The notes: generated by a model not told the origin, from the sequence alone. Shown: positions 22,657-31,893, counted from the first letter of the stretch. The stretch: DNA of 64,000 bases from Dactylosporangium vinaceum (GCF_019904175.1 NZ_CP061913.1:558001-622000), one strand, 5' to 3'. Program-made: numbers and translations.

Positions 22657-24897
22657 TCAGCGTGCCTTCTGCTGCTCCGCGTAGTTCGCCAGCCACTCGA
22701 CCTGCGTCGGGTCGAGGGAGGGCCGCACGCGCGAACGGGCCAGCTCGACGTGCGCCGCTGTCACCTCGGTGGCGTCGAGCGACTCGCGCATCGCGGCCAG
22801 GGCCGACTCCCGGATCAGGGCCGCGCAGTCGGCGGCCGAGAAGCGCTCCAGCGACCCGGCCAGGGCGGGCAGGTCGACGTCGGCGGCCAGGGGGACCGAC
22901 TTGGAGGCGGTGCGGAGGATCTCGGCGCGGGCGGCGGCGTCCGGCGGGGGTACGAACACCAGGCGCTCCAGGCGGCCCGGGCGCAGCAGCGCCGGGTCGA
23001 CCAGGTCGGGGCGGTTCGTGGCGCCGATGACCACCACGTTGCGCAGGGACTCCACGCCGTCGAGCTCGGTCAGCAGGGCGGCGACCACGCGGTCGGTGGT
23101 GCCGCCGTCGGTGGCCTGGCCGCGGGTCGGGGCCAGGGCGTCGACCTCGTCGAGGAAGACCAGGGTGGGTGCGGCCTCGCGGGCCCGGCGGAACAGCTCG
23201 CGGACGGCCCGCTCGGACTCGCCCACCCACTTCGACAGCAGCTCCGCGCCCTTCACCGACAGGACGTTGGCCTTGCCGGTGCCGGCGATCGCCTTGACCA
23301 GGAACGTCTTGCCGCAGCCGGGCGGGCCGTAGAGCAGCACGCCGCGTGGCGGGTCGACGCCGAGGCGGGAGAACGCGTCGGGGTACGACAGCGGCCACAG
23401 CACCGACTCGGTGAGCGTCTGCTTCACGTCGACCATGTCCCCGACGTCGTCGAGGGTGACCTTGGCCAGCTCGAGTGAGCTCTCGGCCATCGACGTCGGC
23501 CGGACCACCTCCAGCGCGGCGTCGAAGTCGGCCATCACGACCCGGGGCGTCTCGGCTTCGCGGCGATGGCGAAGCGCCGCGCGGACACCCGCCTCCCGGG
23601 CCAGAGCGGCGAGGTCGGCGGCGACGAAGCCGGGGGTGCGGGCGGCGACGTCGTCGAGCTTCACGTCGTCGGCCAGCGGCATGCCACGGGTGAGGACCGT
23701 CAGCTGCTCGCGGCGCAGGGCGGCGTCGGGCAGGGGTAGGGAGATCTCGTGGGCCAGCAGGTCGGGGGAGTGCAGGGCGGGGTCGACGGACTCCGGGCGG
23801 CTGGTGGTGCACACGACCGCCTCGCCCTCGCGGATCAGCTCGGCGAGCAGCTGGCGGAAGACCGTGGACAGCGGGCCGGGCTGGTCGCGCGGCGCCAGGG
23901 CGTCGACGTCGGAGATGAGCAGAATGGCCGGGCCCGGTGCGCGCATCTCGTCCGCCGCCTTGCGCAGCCGCGCGGCGGCGTCGTTGTTGGCCAGCGCGGC
24001 GATCTCGGGTGCCCACAGGGCCACCACCTGGGCCTCGACCTCGCCGGCGACGGCGTGCACGAGCGCCGACTTGCCCGAGCCGGCCGGCCCGGTGATCAGC
24101 ATGCCGAGCGACACGGTGGTGCCGAGCTTGGCCAGCACCTCGCCGTGGTGGAAGCCGAGATCGAGCAGCTCGATCAGCTGCTCGGCCTGGCTGCGCAGGC
24201 CGGGGAGGTCGTCGAGCGTGACCGCCGCAGTCACGGTGGCGGTCGGTGCCGGGGCCGCGGTGGCGGTGGCCATCACGCCGCCGGGGGCGTGGGTGGCCTG
24301 GCCGTGCTGCCAGCCGACGGCGGTGTCCATGGTCACCAGGGCGCCCGCGTCGGGCTCGGCCGCGACGACGGTGAGCAGGGCGCTGGTGAACGCATACCCG
24401 ACGGTGTTCGAGAGGCTCCGGCGGGCCGCTTCGACAAGACCCCGATCCACCATGTGTACCGCCGGTGCCGAAACCGACATCGCCCCCAGCGACACGTCCT
24501 GCGGCAACAGGGACACGTTGTCGCCGACCGTGACGACCTTGCCGAGCAGTGCCAGCCGCAGCATCTCCGGCGACACGACCGCCATGATCTCGGCCGGGCC
24601 GGCCAGGGTGACGGCCGCCGCCGCGCGCAACGGGGCGGCGGACACGGTGACCTGCCCGCCGTCGCGCAGGCCGAGGTTGCCCAGCAGCAGGTCGTCGGCG
24701 TAGAGGAGGGCGCGGCTGGCCCCGGGCTCGGCCACGGCGGCGATCCCGGCCGACGTGCGGCGCCCGGTGATCGTGACCGGGTCGCCCGGGCTCAGGCCCA
24801 GCGCGGTGAGGACCTCCCGGTGCAGGCGAACGACGCCGCGGCGGGCGTCGAGCGCCGCCGGGCGGAGGCTGGCAGTGAGCGTCAAGGTCGCCGACAC
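22657..24897 (-). CDS. CDC48/p97-like double AAA ATPase with degenerate D1
   Basis: The product is 746 aa. An N-terminal double-psi-barrel-like domain (1-200; GVVRLHREVLTALGLSPGDPV, read in part) is followed by two AAA modules. D1 has an intact Walker A (GPAGSGKS, 270-277), but its Walker B reads ILLISDVDAL (325-334) in place of the usual DE acid pair, and sensor 1 is SRPES. D2 is canonical: GPPGCGKT (524-531), pore motif SKWVGESE, LVFLDEVD (579-586), GATNRPD, PALLRPGRLER. D1 thus probably binds but hydrolyses ATP poorly, while D2 drives unfolding. The family extracts or unfolds proteins; actinobacterial targets are unknown. It is divergent from the hydrolase-ABC gene. Confidence 0.9.
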   Translation of the reverse strand: MSATLTLTASLRPAALDARRGVVRLHREVLTALGLSPGDPVTITGRRTSAGIAAVAEPGASRALLYADDLLLGNLGLRDGGQVTVSAAPLRAAAAVTLAGPAEIMAVVSPEMLRLALLGKVVTVGDNVSLLPQDVSLGAMSVSAPAVHMVDRGLVEAARRSLSNTVGYAFTSALLTVVAAEPDAGALVTMDTAVGWQHGQATHAPGGVMATATAAPAPTATVTAAVTLDDLPGLRSQAEQLIELLDLGFHHGEVLAKLGTTVSLGMLITGPAGSGKSALVHAVAGEVEAQVVALWAPEIAALANNDAAARLRKAADEMRAPGPAILLISDVDALAPRDQPGPLSTVFRQLLAELIREGEAVVCTTSRPESVDPALHSPDLLAHEISLPLPDAALRREQLTVLTRGMPLADDVKLDDVAARTPGFVAADLAALAREAGVRAALRHRREAETPRVVMADFDAALEVVRPTSMAESSLELAKVTLDDVGDMVDVKQTLTESVLWPLSYPDAFSRLGVDPPRGVLLYGPPGCGKTFLVKAIAGTGKANVLSVKGAELLSKWVGESERAVRELFRRAREAAPTLVFLDEVDALAPTRGQATDGGTTDRVVAALLTELDGVESLRNVVVIGATNRPDLVDPALLRPGRLERLVFVPPPDAAARAEILRTASKSVPLAADVDLPALAGSLERFSAADCAALIRESALAAMRESLDATEVTAAHVELARSRVRPSLDPTQVEWLANYAEQQKAR

Positions 24898-24974
24898 GCG
24901 TTCGAGCGTAGCCGTTGCTGTGAAGGGCCTGAGTCTTTACGCAACTCGCAACATCATGTGCGTACGTTTGGTCA

Positions 24975-27677
24975 ATGCGGATTCGCCTGCCCAGGCTCAG
25001 CCGGCGCCAGATCATCGCCGGCGCTGTCGGGTTCGTGCTGGTCGCGGGGCTCATCGGGTGGGCCGCCGCGCCCACGCCCAAGAGCTACCGCACCACCGAG
25101 CAGATGCTCCCGGTCAAGACCGGGCCGGACGACGCGGCCGAGGTCACCCTCGACACGACGCTCTACCTGCCCAAGTCGGCCAGCGCGTCGAGCCCGGTGC
25201 CGGCGATCCTGCTCGCCCACGGGTTCGGCGGCACGAAGCAGAGCGTCGACAGCGACGCCCGGCTCTACGCCGAGCAGGGCTACGCGGTCCTCGCCTGGAC
25301 CGCGCAGGGCTTCGGCCGCTCGACCGGCGAGATCCACCTGGACAGCCCGGACTGGGAGGTCAAGGACGCCCAGCGGCTGATCGACTGGCTGGCCGGCCGG
25401 GCCGACATCGCCCGGAACGGCACGGACCCCAAGGTGGCGGCGGTCGGCGGCTCCTACGGTGGGGCGCTCTCGCTGCTGCTGGCCGCCCAGGACGCCCGGG
25501 TCGACGCGATCGTGCCGATGATCACCTGGAACGACCTGGTCAACTCGTTCCTGCCGGGCGGGGTGTTCAAGAAGCAGTGGGCCGGGCAGTTCTTCGGCGC
25601 GACCGAAAACCCGGCCAGCCCGCAGTGCGGCCGCTTCGCCGCGGACCTGTGCCGGGCCTACCTCGACATCGCCACGACCGGCAAGGCGACCCCGGCCGCC
25701 GAGGCGCTGCTGCGCAAGTCGTCGCCGTCCGCGGTGCTCGACCGCATCAAGGCGCCGACGCTGCTGATCCAGGGCCAGGTCGACACGCTGTTCCCGCTGA
25801 GCGAGGGCGACGCCAACGCCCGCGGCATCGCGGCGAACGGCACCCCGGTCCGGGTCGCCTGGTTCACCGGCGGCCACGACGGCGGGACGGGCCCGCAGTC
25901 CGAGGTCGACCGGCTGCGGCTGCTCACCGGCCAGTGGCTCGATCACTACCTCAAGGGCAACGGCGCCGCGCCCGCGAACAGCTTCACCTACTCCCGCGTC
26001 TCCGGCCTCAACGCCCAGGGCCGCGGCCTGGTCACCGCCGCGTCCAAAGTGGACAGCTACCCGGGCCTGAACACCTCCGGCCCGGCCGTCGGCCTGCGTG
26101 GCCCGGCCCAGCCGATCGCCAACCCGCCGGACGGCAACCCGGCCGCGATCTCGTCACTGCCGCTGGCCGCCGGGCTGTCGGGGCTGCTCGGCTCCAGCGG
26201 CCTGGCCGGCGGACTGTCCCAGGAGATTCCGGGCCAGCACGCCGACTTCGTCTCCGAGCCGCTCGGCGCCACCCTCGACGTGGCCGGCTCCCCGCGGGTC
26301 CAGATCCGCGTGGCGTCCCCCACCGGCGAGGCCACGCTGTTCGTGAAGCTCTACGACGTGCCGGCCAACGGCTCACCGACGATCCCCGACGGGCTCATCG
26401 CGCCGATCCGGCTGACGGGCCTGCCGAAGAACATTGCGGATGCGGTACCCATGACCGTCATCCTCCCCGCCGTCGTCCACCGCTTCGAGGCCGGCAGCGC
26501 GGTCCGCGTCACCATCGCGACGGCCGACACCGCGTACTGGTCGCCGTCCGACCCGGCCGTCTACACCGTCGCCGTCGACGGGGCGATCACCATGCCCGCC
26601 ATCGCCGGCGCGCCGATCGCCAATCCGGATGTCGTCTGGCGATACGTCCTCGCCGGCCTCATCGCACTCATCGTCATCGGGCTCATCGTCGCGGTGCTCG
26701 TGGCCCGCGGGCGCGCCCGGCGCATCGATCGCAGCGTGGCCACCGACCTGGTCGACATGCCGCTGGTGGTGCGAGGGCTGCGGAAGGAGTACAAAAACTT
26801 CGTCGCAGTGTCGAAAGTGGACTTCACCGTGAGCCGGGGGCAGGTCGTCGGCCTGCTCGGTCCGAACGGGGCCGGGAAGACCACATCGCTGCGGGTGCTC
26901 ATGGGTCTGACCCGGCCCACGTCCGGCGAGATTCTCGTCTTCGGCCACCGGCTGCTGCCCGGCGCGCCGGTGCTGTCGCGGGTCGGCGCGCTCGTCGAGG
27001 GGCCCGGCTTCCTGCCGCACCTCACCGGCGCGCAGAACCTGGAGCTGTACTGGCGGGCGACCGGCCGGCCGCGGGCGGATGCGCACTTCGAGGAGGCGTA
27101 CGACATCGCCGGCCTCGGCACCGCGGTGCACCGGCGCGTGAAGACGTACAGCCACGGCATGCGCCAGCGGCTCGCCATCGCCCAGGCGATGCTCGGGCTC
27201 CCCGAACTGCTCGTGCTCGACGAGCCGACCGACGGGCTCGACCCGCCGCAGATCGCGGAGATGCGCAAGGTGCTGCGCCGCTACGCCACCGGAGGGCGCG
27301 CCGTCCTGGTCTCCAGCCACCTCCTGGCCGAGGTCGAGCAGACCTGCACCGACGTCGTCGTCATGCACAAGGGCGAGGTCGTCGCGGCCGGCCCGGTCGA
27401 CGACATCGTCGGCGACTCGCCATCGGTCCAGCTCGACGTGTCCGATGTGGACGCCGCGGAGAAGGTGCTCGAGGAGCTCGACGGGGTGCGCTCGGTGAGC
27501 TGGTCCGGCGGGAAGGGTCTGGTCGTCGACATCGACGGCACGCCGCGGGCCGAGGTGGTGGCGGCGCTGGTGCGGGCCGGGGTCGGCATCGACCGGGTCA
27601 CGCCGCGGCGGCGGCTGGAGGACGCGTTCCTGTCCCTGGTGGGCGGGGACACCAAGGCGAGCGGGGAGCGGTCATGA
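24975..27677 (+). CDS. alpha/beta hydrolase fused to ABC transporter ATPase
   Basis: The product is 900 aa. An N-terminal membrane helix (about 11-32) leads to an X-Pro dipeptidyl-peptidase/CocE-type alpha/beta hydrolase (about 40-335) with HG oxyanion motif 82-83, nucleophile Ser160 in GGSYGG, an Asp in QVDTLFP and a His in TGGHDGG. A jelly-roll domain follows (about 400-545), then a second helix (about 555-580). The cytoplasmic ABC ATPase (about 595-830) has GPNGAGKT, YSHGMRQRL and LLVLDEPTDGLD. With two helices the hydrolase is outside and the ATPase inside. It is coupled to the permease gene by a four-base ATGA overlap. It may export a compound while processing it outside; the substrate is unknown. 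Confidence 0.9.
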   Translation: MRIRLPRLSRRQIIAGAVGFVLVAGLIGWAAAPTPKSYRTTEQMLPVKTGPDDAAEVTLDTTLYLPKSASASSPVPAILLAHGFGGTKQSVDSDARLYAEQGYAVLAWTAQGFGRSTGEIHLDSPDWEVKDAQRLIDWLAGRADIARNGTDPKVAAVGGSYGGALSLLLAAQDARVDAIVPMITWNDLVNSFLPGGVFKKQWAGQFFGATENPASPQCGRFAADLCRAYLDIATTGKATPAAEALLRKSSPSAVLDRIKAPTLLIQGQVDTLFPLSEGDANARGIAANGTPVRVAWFTGGHDGGTGPQSEVDRLRLLTGQWLDHYLKGNGAAPANSFTYSRVSGLNAQGRGLVTAASKVDSYPGLNTSGPAVGLRGPAQPIANPPDGNPAAISSLPLAAGLSGLLGSSGLAGGLSQEIPGQHADFVSEPLGATLDVAGSPRVQIRVASPTGEATLFVKLYDVPANGSPTIPDGLIAPIRLTGLPKNIADAVPMTVILPAVVHRFEAGSAVRVTIATADTAYWSPSDPAVYTVAVDGAITMPAIAGAPIANPDVVWRYVLAGLIALIVIGLIVAVLVARGRARRIDRSVATDLVDMPLVVRGLRKEYKNFVAVSKVDFTVSRGQVVGLLGPNGAGKTTSLRVLMGLTRPTSGEILVFGHRLLPGAPVLSRVGALVEGPGFLPHLTGAQNLELYWRATGRPRADAHFEEAYDIAGLGTAVHRRVKTYSHGMRQRLAIAQAMLGLPELLVLDEPTDGLDPPQIAEMRKVLRRYATGGRAVLVSSHLLAEVEQTCTDVVVMHKGEVVAAGPVDDIVGDSPSVQLDVSDVDAAEKVLEELDGVRSVSWSGGKGLVVDIDGTPRAEVVAALVRAGVGIDRVTPRRRLEDAFLSLVGGDTKASGERS

Positions 27678-28573
27678 GCACGTCCACGTCAACGTCACCG
27701 GACGCCGAGATCGTCGGGGGCGCTGCCGGGTATCGGCCCGGCGCCACGCTGTCGCTGTGGACGGAGATCCTGCGGCAGGGGTCGCGGCGGCGCACCCAGA
27801 TGGCCCTGGCCTTCATGGTGCTGCTGCCGATCATCATCCTGATCGCGTTCCAGCTCGACACCGGCAACGACAACGGGGACAACGGCGGCGGGGGCGGCGA
27901 GTTCTCCCGCCTCTCCGACCTGGCGACGAGCGGCGGGCCGAACTTCACCCTGTTCACCCTGCTGGTCTCCGCGGGCTTCCTGCTCGTCGTCGTGGTCGCG
28001 CTGTTCCACGGCGACACCGTGGCGTCCGAGGCGAGCTGGGGGAGCCTGCGGTACCTCCTCGCCATGCCCGTGCCGCGCTCCCGCCTGCTGGCCATCAAGC
28101 TCGCCGTGTCGCTGCTCTACAGCCTGGCCGCGGTCCTCACGCTGGTGCTCACGGCGCTCGTCGCGGGGACGCTGCGCTACGGCTGGTCGCCGCTGAGCGC
28201 ACCGATCGGCGGCGAGATCCCGGCCGGGACGAGCCTGGTGCGGCTGGCCGAGATCGTCGGGTACCTGTGCATCACCCTGCTCGTCGTCGCCTCGCTCGCG
28301 TTCCTGCTGTCGGTGTCGACCGACGCGCCGCTCGGTGCGGTCGGCGGGGCGGTGCTGCTGCAGATCCTGTCCAACATCCTCGACCAGATCACCGCGCTCG
28401 GAAACCTGCGCACGGTCCTGCCGACGCACTACGCCGACGCGTGGCTGGGGCTGCTCTCGAATCCGATGCAGACCGACGACCTGGTCAAGGGCGTGATCGC
28501 CGCACTGGTGTACGCGACCGTGTTCTTCTCCCTCGCCTGGTGGCGATTCCTGCGCAAGGACGTCGTCAGCTGA
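27674..28573 (+). CDS. ABC-2 type permease
   Basis: The product is 299 aa from ATG 27674, inside the stop region of the hydrolase-ATPase gene. It has about six membrane helices: one near residue 45 (MALAFMVLLPIIILIAF), then a large extracytoplasmic loop rich in Gly/Asn/Asp, then four or five more. The segment EASWGSLRYLLAMPVPRSRLLAIKL is the conserved cytoplasmic coupling motif of ABC-2 permeases. With the fused ATPase it should form a homodimeric exporter. Its substrate is unknown. Confidence 0.9.
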   Translation: MSTSTSTSPDAEIVGGAAGYRPGATLSLWTEILRQGSRRRTQMALAFMVLLPIIILIAFQLDTGNDNGDNGGGGGEFSRLSDLATSGGPNFTLFTLLVSAGFLLVVVVALFHGDTVASEASWGSLRYLLAMPVPRSRLLAIKLAVSLLYSLAAVLTLVLTALVAGTLRYGWSPLSAPIGGEIPAGTSLVRLAEIVGYLCITLLVVASLAFLLSVSTDAPLGAVGGAVLLQILSNILDQITALGNLRTVLPTHYADAWLGLLSNPMQTDDLVKGVIAALVYATVFFSLAWWRFLRKDVVS

Positions 28574-28616
28574 CCGATCTTGGCGGGCCCCCTACCGCCG
28601 GGTAGGGTGCCCGCTC

Positions 28617-29090
28617 ATGCGGATCTCCGCCCTGTCCGGCGCATGCGTTCTGGCCGTCGGTCTCGCCGCTCTCGCGGCGGGGCTGTACTACGACCAGGCC
28701 CACGTCTATGAGTGGACCCACTTCGCGCAGAGCTCCAACCTGACGAAGGGGCCGGTGGAGGCGCAGACCGCGAAGATCTTCACGCTCGTCGGGGCGATCG
28801 CCAGCGCGTTCGGCGCCGCGGTGGCCGCCGGCGGTGCGCTGCTGGCCCGGCTCGGCGGCCGGGCCGGGTTGTGGGTGCTCCGGCTCGTCACGGTCCTGCT
28901 GCTGGTGCTGATGCTGCTGGTCACGGTGGTGGTGGTCGTCGGCTCGTTCACCGGCGACGCCCCGGTGGCCGTCGTCGAGACGCCGGGCTGGCTGCTCGCC
29001 GCCGAGTGGGGCGCGCTGCTGCTGGCGGTGGCGGGGGCCGGGGCGTCGGTCGCGGACCTGTGGCGGTTCGTGCCCGCTCAGGAGGAGTAG
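28617..29090 (+). CDS. four-helix membrane protein, unknown function
   Basis: The product is 157 aa from ATG 28617. Four hydrophobic segments (about 5-24, 52-78, 86-112, 124-146) are separated by short loops, with an extracellular stretch YYDQAHVYEWTHFAQSSN after the first helix. No known family is recognised. It follows the ABC permease by 43 bases and could be cotranscribed with it. Its end overlaps the convergent gpgS by 13 bases. Confidence 0.7.
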   Translation: MRISALSGACVLAVGLAALAAGLYYDQAHVYEWTHFAQSSNLTKGPVEAQTAKIFTLVGAIASAFGAAVAAGGALLARLGGRAGLWVLRLVTVLLLVLMLLVTVVVVVGSFTGDAPVAVVETPGWLLAAEWGALLLAVAGAGASVADLWRFVPAQEE

Positions 29091-29995
29091 CCGGGGATCG
29101 TGCGCATCGGAGGGCGGTCCGGGTGCGCGACGGGCGTCTCGCGCGGTACCACCGCCGAATCATGGCGCTCGAACTGCGTCAGCGTCGGCCAGAGGGAGTG
29201 GCGCGGCTCGACGCGGGCGTTGATGGTCTGCAGGATCGTGGCCGCCATCCGGCCGAGGGCGGCCGTGTCCTGGTGACCGTGGGTGCGCTGGCCCAGGTCG
29301 ACCTGCGCGACCGCGTCGAGGCCGTGCCCGCGCCAGGCGTCGATGAGCAGGCCGGTCTCGACCCCGTAGCCGGCCGCGAACGGCAGCGTCTCCAACAGGG
29401 TGCGCCGGGCCGCGTACTCGCCCGCGAGCGGCTGCACGACCCCGGCCAGCTCCGGGAAGTAGGCGTTGAGCAGCGGCCGGGCGGCCAGCTCGGTGACCCG
29501 GCCACCGCCGGCCGCCGACACGTCGAGCAGGGGCCGGTCGTAGAACGCCTTCACCATCAGCGTCGCCGGGTCGGCCAGCAGCGGCCCCAGCAGGCCCGTC
29601 ACGAAGTGGGGGCGGAAGTCCGTCAGGTCGGCGTCGACGTAGACCAGGATGTCGCCCTTGGTGACGGCCAGGGCCTTCCACAGCACCTCGCCCTTGCCGG
29701 GGCGGGAGCCGGTGGCCGGGAGGATGTCGTCGCGGTGGTGCACGGTGGCGCCCGCGGCCGCGGCCACCTCGGCGGTGCGGTCGACGGAGCCGGAGTCCAC
29801 GACGATCAGCTCATCGACGAGCGGACCGAGCGTCCGGACCCCGGCCACGATCTCGCCGACCGTCGGCTCCTCGTCGAGGGCCGGGAGCACCACGCTGACA
29901 CGGGTGTCACCCTTGGCCGCGAGCACCTCCTCGGCCGGCCAGTCGGTCCACCGGGTCGTGCGCCGCGTGAACCAGTCCGCCGCTGTGTGGTGCAT
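29078..29995 (-). CDS. gpgS: glucosyl-3-phosphoglycerate synthase
   Basis: The product is 305 aa from ATG 29995; GTG 30019 is a possible longer start. It is a GT-A glycosyltransferase of the GpgS type: VSVVLPALDEEPTVGEIV, IVVDSGSVDRT, PGKGEVLWKAL, DILVYVDADLTDF (metal-binding DAD), MVKAFYDRP and AGYGVETGLLIDA. It transfers glucose from a nucleotide sugar to 3-phosphoglycerate, the first step towards glucosylglycerate and, in actinomycetes, methylglucose lipopolysaccharides. No partner phosphatase (gpgP) is adjacent. It converges with the four-helix membrane protein gene and is divergent from the thrC riboswitch. Confidence 0.92.
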   Translation of the reverse strand: MHHTAADWFTRRTTRWTDWPAEEVLAAKGDTRVSVVLPALDEEPTVGEIVAGVRTLGPLVDELIVVDSGSVDRTAEVAAAAGATVHHRDDILPATGSRPGKGEVLWKALAVTKGDILVYVDADLTDFRPHFVTGLLGPLLADPATLMVKAFYDRPLLDVSAAGGGRVTELAARPLLNAYFPELAGVVQPLAGEYAARRTLLETLPFAAGYGVETGLLIDAWRGHGLDAVAQVDLGQRTHGHQDTAALGRMAATILQTINARVEPRHSLWPTLTQFERHDSAVVPRETPVAHPDRPPMRTIPGYSS

Positions 29996-30101
29996 GAATG
30001 AAACGCTAGCGCCGCCCACCTCGTGAGATGACTCATACCGGCTCGGTGGTGGTGGTGCTTACACTGGTCGTACGCGTCACGGCGCGTTCACAACTGAATA
30101 C

Positions 30102-30235
30102 CTCATCCAGAGGGGCAGAGGGATACGGCCCGATGAAGCCCCGGCAACCCCTGCGGCAACGGCTCGATGACGAGGCCCGTCGCGGTAGGTGCCAAATCCG
30201 TCCCGGTGCGCGCCCGCGCGCTTGGGAAAGATGAG
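30102..30235 (+). promoter_or_regulatory. SAM-I (S-box) riboswitch upstream of thrC
   Basis: The S-box core is complete: CTCATCCAGAG, GAGGGATACGGCCC, GATGAAGCCCCGGCAACC, then GGTGCCAAATCCGTCCCG and a closing GGGAAAGATGAG. P1 pairs CTCATC (30102-30107) with GATGAG (30230-30235). The P1 3' strand directly abuts the AGAGGAAGG ribosome binding site of thrC, so S-adenosylmethionine binding probably blocks translation initiation. I see no oligo-T terminator. Confidence 0.95.
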
Positions 30236-30250
30236 AGGAAGGCCTCCGCC

Positions 30251-31519
30251 ATGACCTCGACGCTCAGCGTCTTCACCGACTCTCCCGCCCGCAACCTCGT
30301 GTGCCGCGGCTGTGGTGCAACGTTCCCGCTGGCCGCGCAGCACGCCTGTTACGAGTGTTTCGGCCCGCTCGAGGTCGGCTACGACACCGAGGCGCTGGCC
30401 CGGGTGACGCGGGAGCAGATCGAGGCGGGACCCAAGAACATCTGGCGGTATGCGCCGCTGCTGCCGGTCGGCGTCGACCCGGCCACGCGGGTGACCCTCG
30501 ACCCGGGCCTCACCCCGCTCGTACGGGCCGACGGGCTCGGCCGGGAGCTGGGGTTCACCGCACCCCTGTACGTCAAGGACGACTCGGCCAACCCCACGCA
30601 CTCGTTCAAGGACCGCGTGGTCTCGGTGGCGCTGACCGCCGCGAAGGCGCTGGGCTTCACGCGGTACTCCTGCGCCTCCACCGGCAACCTGGCCAACTCC
30701 GTGGCCGCGCACGCCGCCCGGGCCGGGGTCCCGTCGACAGTGTTCATCCCGGCCGACCTCGAGCCCGGCAAGATCGTCATGACCGCCGTGTACGGCGGTG
30801 AGGTGGTCGCCATCGAAGGCTCCTACGACGAGGTCAACCGGCTGTGCTCGGAGCTCACCGAGACCGACGAGTTCGAGGACACGGCGTTCGTCAACGTCAA
30901 CGTCCGCCCGTTCTACGCCGAGGGCTCCAAGACGCTCGGATACGAGGTCGCCGAGCAGCTCGGCTGGCGCATCCCGGCCCAGGTCGTCATCCCGATGGCC
31001 AGCGGCGAGCTGTTGACCAAGATTGACAAGGCGTTCGCCGAGCTGGTCGAGATCGGCCTGGTCCCGCCGAGCGAGTGGAAGGTCTTCGGCGCCCAGTCGG
31101 CCGGCTGCAACCCGATCGCCACGGCCCTGCACGACGGGCGCGACGACATCATCCCGGTCAAGCCGACGGGCATCGCGAAGTCGCTGAACATCGGCGACCC
31201 GGCGGCCGGCGTCTACGCGCTGGAGTCGGTGCGCCGGACCGGGGGCTGGATGGAGTACGTCGACGACGACGAGATCCGCGCCGGCATCCAGCTGCTGGCC
31301 CGCACCACCGGCGTCTACGCCGAGACGGCCGGCGGCGTGACCACGGCGGTGCTCAAGAAGCTCGTCGAGTCGGGCCGCCTGGACCCGAACGCCGAGACCG
31401 TCGTGTTCAACACCGGCGACGGCCTGAAGACCCTTGACGCGGTGGCCGACCGGGTGGGCCCGACGCACCGCGTCAAGCCGTCCCTGAAGTCGGCGCGCGA
31501 GGCCGGCCTGCTCGGCTGA
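30251..31519 (+). CDS. thrC: threonine synthase
   Basis: The product is 422 aa from ATG 30251, with AGAGGAAGG upstream. An N-terminal zinc ribbon (Cys18, Cys21, Cys33, Cys36) precedes a fold-type II PLP domain with Lys120 in THSFKDR, ASTGNLANSVAAHAARAG, AQSAGCNPIATAL and a phosphate-binding TAGGVTTAVLKK. It converts O-phosphohomoserine to threonine. O-phosphohomoserine is made from homoserine, the branch point with methionine synthesis. The SAM-I riboswitch at 30102-30235 implies that threonine production falls when S-adenosylmethionine is plentiful. No hom or thrB genes adjoin it. Confidence 0.95.
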   Translation: MTSTLSVFTDSPARNLVCRGCGATFPLAAQHACYECFGPLEVGYDTEALARVTREQIEAGPKNIWRYAPLLPVGVDPATRVTLDPGLTPLVRADGLGRELGFTAPLYVKDDSANPTHSFKDRVVSVALTAAKALGFTRYSCASTGNLANSVAAHAARAGVPSTVFIPADLEPGKIVMTAVYGGEVVAIEGSYDEVNRLCSELTETDEFEDTAFVNVNVRPFYAEGSKTLGYEVAEQLGWRIPAQVVIPMASGELLTKIDKAFAELVEIGLVPPSEWKVFGAQSAGCNPIATALHDGRDDIIPVKPTGIAKSLNIGDPAAGVYALESVRRTGGWMEYVDDDEIRAGIQLLARTTGVYAETAGGVTTAVLKKLVESGRLDPNAETVVFNTGDGLKTLDAVADRVGPTHRVKPSLKSAREAGLLG

Positions 31520-31893
31520 CCGGCGGGGCGGCGACTGTTGACCTTGCCCGGCCGGATGATTTTTTGGACCGGCCCGATCACCCAGCGTTCACCTGCGGAG
31601 AGCGCTCCCAGGCCGGGACGAGGAATGCCTGGTCCCGGCCGGGGCGTCGACCGATACAGAGCGTGATCGTTGGTGCGCGGATCGTCGGATCGAGGACTTG
31701 ACGACCTGTTGCCCTAGGTTCAGGATGCTCGGTGCGGGAGGACGCGTCGCCGCGAGGCCCCTGGGCCTCGTGACCACAGCACCGGAGGTGTTGGCGAGCG
31801 TCCTCTCGACCAATTCCGGCACCCATCGGCCGCTCTTGATCAGCCGCCGTAAATGGTTTGCCTTCCCTCCCGGCGCGGCGCCACGCTGGCGAC
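31520..31893. other. non-coding gap with promoter-like element
   Basis: About 370 bases lie between thrC and the GNAT gene. At about 31697-31725 there is TTGACG followed by ACCTGTTGCCCTAGGTT and CAGGAT, a -35/-10-like pair enclosing an imperfect dyad (ACCTGTTGCCCTAGGT). It resembles promoters controlled by MerR-type regulators. Short frames on both strands look like shadow. Nothing else is recognised. Confidence 0.35.

Noticed and set aside
31589..31822. 77-aa reverse-strand frame in the thrC-GNAT gap
   Set aside because: It is short, with no ribosome binding site or recognised similarity, and overlaps the promoter-like element.
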